Shown piece after piece: positions 60,672 to 64,000 of a DNA stretch of 64,000 nt (its first letter is position 1; the number at the start of each line of letters is the position of its first letter). The DNA comes from Bog-257 sp963805985. Its GTDB lineage: Bacteria; Acidobacteriota; Terriglobia; Terriglobales; Acidobacteriaceae. Made by a program: the position numbers and the translations under genes. The stretch spans positions 1 to 64,000 of the forward strand of contig CAWDWG010000010.1 in the NCBI GenBank assembly GCA_963805985.1. The letters run 5' to 3'. The notes below the pieces were generated by a model. That model worked only from the letters and a program-made list of their open reading frames with translations, had not been told where the DNA came from and made no database searches.

Positions 60672-61388
60672 TTACTTGCTGGCCAGAATATTCCCGCCAA
60701 ACCGGAACGTCGGCCCCACCGAGAACCGCACGCTGTTGCGCCCGCCGTTCAGCAGATTCGAGAACACGTTGTAGTGTACGTAGTCGGCGGCCACGCGCAC
60801 TCCGAAGTGCGTGCTCAAGTTAATGTCCGCGCCGCCGCCGGCCCCGTAGAACACCACGTTGTCCGAGGTCGTCAGCTGCGGACCCACCAGCCCGCTCACC
60901 AGCGCCTTGGCCACCGGATCAGTCGGCTTCAACGTCGCCTGTTCGTGCAGCACGCCCAGCGCCGGTCGCGCAAACAACGTCATCGCCTTGAAGTGCCGGT
61001 AATTGAATTGCGGTCCCGCGCTGAAGGTCAGCACCGTGGAATTGGTCGGCACGACCAGCTGATACGTCGGAGGAATGATCCCCGCTTTAATCAGCTCCTC
61101 GATCTGCCCGCCTAGCTCCTGCTGCACCGTCGGATTCAACAGTCCCGCAGTCAGATTGTTGCTGCCGGTGAACACGCTGAAGTCGGCGCCCAGAGCCACC
61201 CACGTCTTGGCGTTCCAGCCAACCTCCGTGTCGAAGCCGTTCTGCAGCCCGTTCAGGCTGGGCGTGTCAAGAAAGGCATAGCCGGCAAACAGATCGTATC
61301 GATTGACGTACTCCTGCTGCGCGAAACAACTGAGAGAAGCCAGAACAATAAAGAGCAGTACCGCGATCGAGAGAGTCTTAGGCCGCAT
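60672..61388 (-). CDS. Small outer-membrane beta-barrel protein
   Basis: A 238-residue exported protein (signal LSIAVLLFIVLASLSCFAQQ). The mature part is an eight-strand-type barrel (OmpA/opacity-like): YDLFAGYAFLDTPSLNG, WVALGADFSVFTGSN, FSAGPQFNYRHFKAMTLFARPALG, NVVFYGAGGGADINLSTHFGV. It ends with SVGPTFRFGGNILASK. ATG 61388 is preceded by AAGGAG at 8 bases. Function unknown; such proteins are common structural OMPs. Confidence 0.88.
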   Translation of the reverse strand: MRPKTLSIAVLLFIVLASLSCFAQQEYVNRYDLFAGYAFLDTPSLNGLQNGFDTEVGWNAKTWVALGADFSVFTGSNNLTAGLLNPTVQQELGGQIEELIKAGIIPPTYQLVVPTNSTVLTFSAGPQFNYRHFKAMTLFARPALGVLHEQATLKPTDPVAKALVSGLVGPQLTTSDNVVFYGAGGGADINLSTHFGVRVAADYVHYNVFSNLLNGGRNSVRFSVGPTFRFGGNILASK

Positions 61389-61918
61389 GAAAAAGTTCTC
61401 CTTGCCACTTGCCCTAGGGTCGGGGAAGTCGGCCAAAATATGAATGTTGGCTCGTCAATCCGGGGCGCGCCGTTCACACGGATAAGCCTTCGGCCCAGTT
61501 AACGGAGCCTGGAATCAGTCTCCTCTTCTTCCGGAAGGGAATCAGCAACAAACTGGGAATGTTTACAGCAGATTCCCGATGTGGAACCGCCGCTTCCCAG
61601 CGTGAAAGCAAAGATGGGAGGAATGAATCTTTTTCAGATTACCGCAGCCATTAATCTTGTTGCAACCTGGAATGGTTCTGCTGAGTGGGTGGATCTCGCC
61701 TTCGGTGTCTGCGGGAAAACTAGCTTTTCCAGAATCGTGGAATAGGAAGCTCGAAAAATCAGAGCGCCGCAGGCGCGTGCCATGATAGCCCAGGACGCAG
61801 CGCAGCGGAGTCCTGGGTAGAGTGGCGAAGGAACTCAGAGTCCCCCGGGGACGACACGCTTCTCACGCGCCGACGAGGGATCCGTCTCGACTTTTTTATC
61901 CGGCGGCACAATCGCCCC
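61389..61918. repeat. Intergenic region with dispersed repeat
   Basis: About 61764-61860 is a copy of the dispersed element GCCCAGGACGCAGCGCAGCG...TCCTGGG ... ACTCAGAGTCCCCCGGGGAC, matching 56703-56850 and, in reverse, the 210-bp array. The rest, 61389-61763, is unremarkable upstream sequence of the barrel gene with AT-rich stretches near 61610-61660. Confidence 0.7.
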
Positions 61919-62683
61919 TCACCGCGCCATCGCCAGCCGCCGCGCCATAATCGCATACGCCGACGAATTGAACGCCAGCCCGATATGCGTTCCCGGCACC
62001 TCGAAGTCCGTCTCCGAATCGCCCGTCCTGCAATACCGCCAGTCGACAATGCCATCGGCGCGCGTATAAATCGCCGTCTCCATCACCGACTCTGGCATCG
62101 TCCGCCGCAACGACGACAGAAAATCGCAGGTACAGTGTCCGGTGTAGCACGTCGGCATAACTTTTGGCCCGTGCTCTTCCAGGATGCGCTTGCGCACCGC
62201 ATCCGCCGCGGCCAGCACCGTGGGATGCAATACCGTCCCGCGAAACGGCGAGGCCAGCGTGATCACCGACGCCACATCGTCCGGCCGCTGACTGGCGACC
62301 GCGCGCGCAATAATCCCGCCCAGGCTATGCCCGACGAGATGGATCTTCTCGCCGGTATCGAAGAGCGCTTTGTCGATGTTGTCGTTCAGCCGCTGCGTGA
62401 TGAGAAGATTCGGACACTCCGCGTTCAATCCGATCCCCGAGAAGTACGGCCGGTACCCAATGCGTCCCAGCCACGAGTGCATCTGCGAGAGGTAAGCGTC
62501 GGTCCCCAGAAATCCCGGCACCAGCACCACCGCCGAGCCGTCTCCGCGCGGGATGCCGAGCCCGTAATACACCGGCGAGGCGTGCAGCAGCAGAAGGTCA
62601 GCGGCAAATAGCGCTTCCTTCCAAATGGTGACGTCAGCTTCGGCGATATCCTGATGAAACGTCCCGACGGGCGGCGGTGCCAT
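61919..62683 (-). CDS. Alpha/beta hydrolase, lipase/PGAP1-like
   Basis: A 254-residue serine hydrolase. AVVLVPGFLGTDAYLSQM (51-68) gives the oxyanion region, the nucleophile elbow is VGHSLGGIIAR (S120), and VPGTHIGLAFNSSAY holds the likely catalytic histidine near the C terminus. No signal peptide is visible. The fold and motifs match lipase-type esterases such as EstA/PGAP1 relatives; substrate unknown. It is isolated on the minus strand. Confidence 0.85.
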   Translation of the reverse strand: MAPPPVGTFHQDIAEADVTIWKEALFAADLLLLHASPVYYGLGIPRGDGSAVVLVPGFLGTDAYLSQMHSWLGRIGYRPYFSGIGLNAECPNLLITQRLNDNIDKALFDTGEKIHLVGHSLGGIIARAVASQRPDDVASVITLASPFRGTVLHPTVLAAADAVRKRILEEHGPKVMPTCYTGHCTCDFLSSLRRTMPESVMETAIYTRADGIVDWRYCRTGDSETDFEVPGTHIGLAFNSSAYAIMARRLAMAR

Positions 62684-62851
62684 AGGCAGGTGCTGATTCC
62701 CTTGTTCGTTGGCTTGGAAGTCAGGCCCGGTCAGGAGTGGGGAACCCCGCAGGAGGTAACCGATCGGAAGCAGCTTCCGGGAAGTTAGTGTATTACGAAG
62801 CCGCAGGTTGCCAACAGAAATTTTTTGAGCTCAAATGGTAAGCTCTCAGGC

Positions 62852-63622
62852 ATGCCTCCAGGAACGATGATCAGTGCCCGCTTTGTGCTGCAACGCGAGG
62901 AGTTCGTGAAGGCCTACAGGCTCGCCGTACGCAATCTTTCAATCAAGATCAGGCTGGCGGGATGGGTGCAATGTGGCCTCTTGCTCGTCTTGATGCTGAC
63001 TGGACTGGCGTATCGCCCGGAAGGGCAACTGTCCCCAGTTTCCTTAATCATCATCACTTTAGTTTGGCTTGTATTCGTTACAGGCCGAATAGCCCAGAGC
63101 GCCCTGACTAACGTTCAGTTCTCTCGGATGATCGGCGCCGAGATTTGGTACGAGTTTGATCCCACGGGCGTGCGGTGCGGCATGCCCAACAGTGATGCGC
63201 GTTCGGATTGGTCGGGGTTTGTCAAAGTCATTGAGACCGACATGCTCTTTGTCTTGCTGTCGCGGGGCGTTACGTTTTACACAATCCCGAAACGGTCGCT
63301 TGCGAGCGAAGACATAAGTTCGTTACGGCAGCTCTTCGCGGACAAGTCACCATTCAGCATAGCTCGCGATAAGCCACCACGTCACAACGGATACTACTGG
63401 CATTACCTTCTTGGCAGGTGCCCCGGCGTCTCGGCGGCCCTGGAAAGACCGGGCAACGCCTGCAGCCCGGGGCGTTTGCTTTCTTCCAGCATTGACTCAC
63501 CGGACGCGGTACAGCACCAAACCCGTGATTGCCGCGATTCTGGAAAAGTCCTGGTCCAGAGTGAACACTCCGGCGCGATGTTCGAGCGCGATGGCCGCGA
63601 TCAGCGTGTCGATGGTTGTTAA
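62852..63622 (+). CDS. YcxB-like membrane protein with unusual C-terminal extension
   Basis: A 256-residue protein. The first 170 residues match the YcxB pattern: an N-terminal strand (ISARFVLQREEFVKAYRLAVRN), two membrane segments (VQCGLLLVLMLTGLAY and VSLIIITLVWLVFVTGRI), then the C-terminal YcxB domain (IWYEFDPTGVRCGMPNSDARSDWSGFVKVIETDMLFVLL, in pieces). After about residue 172 the sequence loses family character and runs 126 bases into the antisense of vapC, so a frameshift or a lost stop codon near 63365-63420 is possible. The start may instead be ATG 62867. Confidence 0.6.
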   Translation: MPPGTMISARFVLQREEFVKAYRLAVRNLSIKIRLAGWVQCGLLLVLMLTGLAYRPEGQLSPVSLIIITLVWLVFVTGRIAQSALTNVQFSRMIGAEIWYEFDPTGVRCGMPNSDARSDWSGFVKVIETDMLFVLLSRGVTFYTIPKRSLASEDISSLRQLFADKSPFSIARDKPPRHNGYYWHYLLGRCPGVSAALERPGNACSPGRLLSSSIDSPDAVQHQTRDCRDSGKVLVQSEHSGAMFERDGRDQRVDGC

Positions 63623-63889
63623 AGCGAATCCCTTGCCGCGCGCTTTTCGGAAGATCGCAGCTGCTGTCCGATAGGTCTGGAAACCCGTTGGCTCCAGCAC
63701 GTCCCACTGGGCAAGAAACTGCTCGATTGCGGCGACGTCCTGCGTGAGGCCCTGCAGGATCTCGCTGACCACCACTCCGGTCAGCGCAAACGGTTCGCTC
63801 TCTTCAATCATGCGGCGCAATTCGCGTCCGGCTTTTCCCGGAGAAGAGCTGAAGAAGTCGATCCAGACCGAGCTGTCGACCAGAATCAC
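63497..63889 (-). CDS. vapC: VapC-type PIN-domain toxin ribonuclease
   Basis: A 130-residue PIN domain. The acidic catalytic set is D5 (VDSSVWIDFF), E43 (VVVSEILQG), D94 (LTTIDTLIAA) and D112/D114 (LDQDF). VapC toxins cleave specific RNAs, often initiator tRNA, unless bound by VapB. The start is GTG 63889, overlapping the upstream antitoxin stop (GTGA). Its 3' end overlaps the tail of the YcxB-like gene in opposite orientation. Confidence 0.92.
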   Translation of the reverse strand: MILVDSSVWIDFFSSSPGKAGRELRRMIEESEPFALTGVVVSEILQGLTQDVAAIEQFLAQWDVLEPTGFQTYRTAAAIFRKARGKGFALTTIDTLIAAIALEHRAGVFTLDQDFSRIAAITGLVLYRVR

Positions 63890-64000
63890 ACGCGGTTTCT
63901 CCGCGCAGCCTTCAGGTCGCCTTTCCAGATGCCGCTGCCGTAATAGCGCAGGAGCCCTTTGCGGCTTTCGGAACGCACGAGCAACTCCAGAGCCTTATCC
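63886..64000 (-). CDS. vapB: VapB-type antitoxin, partial (5' end beyond the window)
   Basis: The last 37 codons of a reading frame that enters from the right edge and ends with TGA at 63886-63888. The visible part reads ALELLVRSESRKGLLRYYGS and then GIWKGDLKAARRNRV. The LLRYYGSGIWKGDL segment is the toxin-binding tail typical of VapB antitoxins paired with this VapC class. The N-terminal DNA-binding part lies outside the window. Confidence 0.85.
   Translation of the reverse strand, partial: DKALELLVRSESRKGLLRYYGSGIWKGDLKAARRNRV

Overview
The window looks like a chromosome segment of an Acidobacteriota bacterium, most likely class Terriglobia (Koribacter/Sulfotelmatobacter-like). The basis is the 16S rRNA gene fragment at the left edge, the gene families present, and the many short dispersed repeats in the intergenic DNA. 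This placement is a judgement from memory and no search was run.

Layout. 1-1432 is the 5' portion of a 16S rRNA gene on the minus strand, with its leader and promoter to about 1694. 2.6-6.8 kb holds trmO, a cupin-like gene, tRNA-Gly and tRNA-Cys, a small membrane protein, a GlcG-like protein and a TauE/DUF1634 transporter pair. A second tRNA-Cys (7303-7377) and a 3'-half tRNA-Cys fragment (19186-19237) flank about 12 kb that may be an old integrated segment. That segment carries a peptidase fragment, an ArsR/SRPBCC pair, a DinB protein, a KdsC-like phosphatase, a rhodanese, a five-gene transglutaminase/DoxX/glycosyltransferase operon, a radical SAM/SPASM protein and a CmoM-like methyltransferase.

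19-40 kb is mostly ordinary chromosome: a STAS protein, lipoprotein and secreted proteins, a GT-C glycosyltransferase, an orphan PD-(D/E)XK-like protein, a DUF885 protein, HtrA protease, CstA, AtoE, PurM, a frameshifted Pat-like acyl-CoA synthetase/acetyltransferase and an orphan Flp pilin.

The most interesting region is 42.4-50.9 kb, all on the minus strand. In transcription order it encodes a tetraheme cytochrome with exactly four spare histidines, a parvulin-type PPIase, a 635-residue predicted outer-membrane barrel, an NHL beta-propeller and a 12-heme cytochrome that is three concatenated copies of the same tetraheme module. Together they look like an extracellular electron transfer or cytochrome-filament locus. 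A 4.1-copy, 210-bp tandem array interrupts it.

51.5-60.2 kb is a complete chemosensory cluster (CheA, CheW, MCP, CheY, CheR, CheX, with an opposed EAL/HDOD gene). The right end has a beta-barrel protein, a lipase-like hydrolase, a YcxB-like membrane protein and a VapBC module cut by the window edge.
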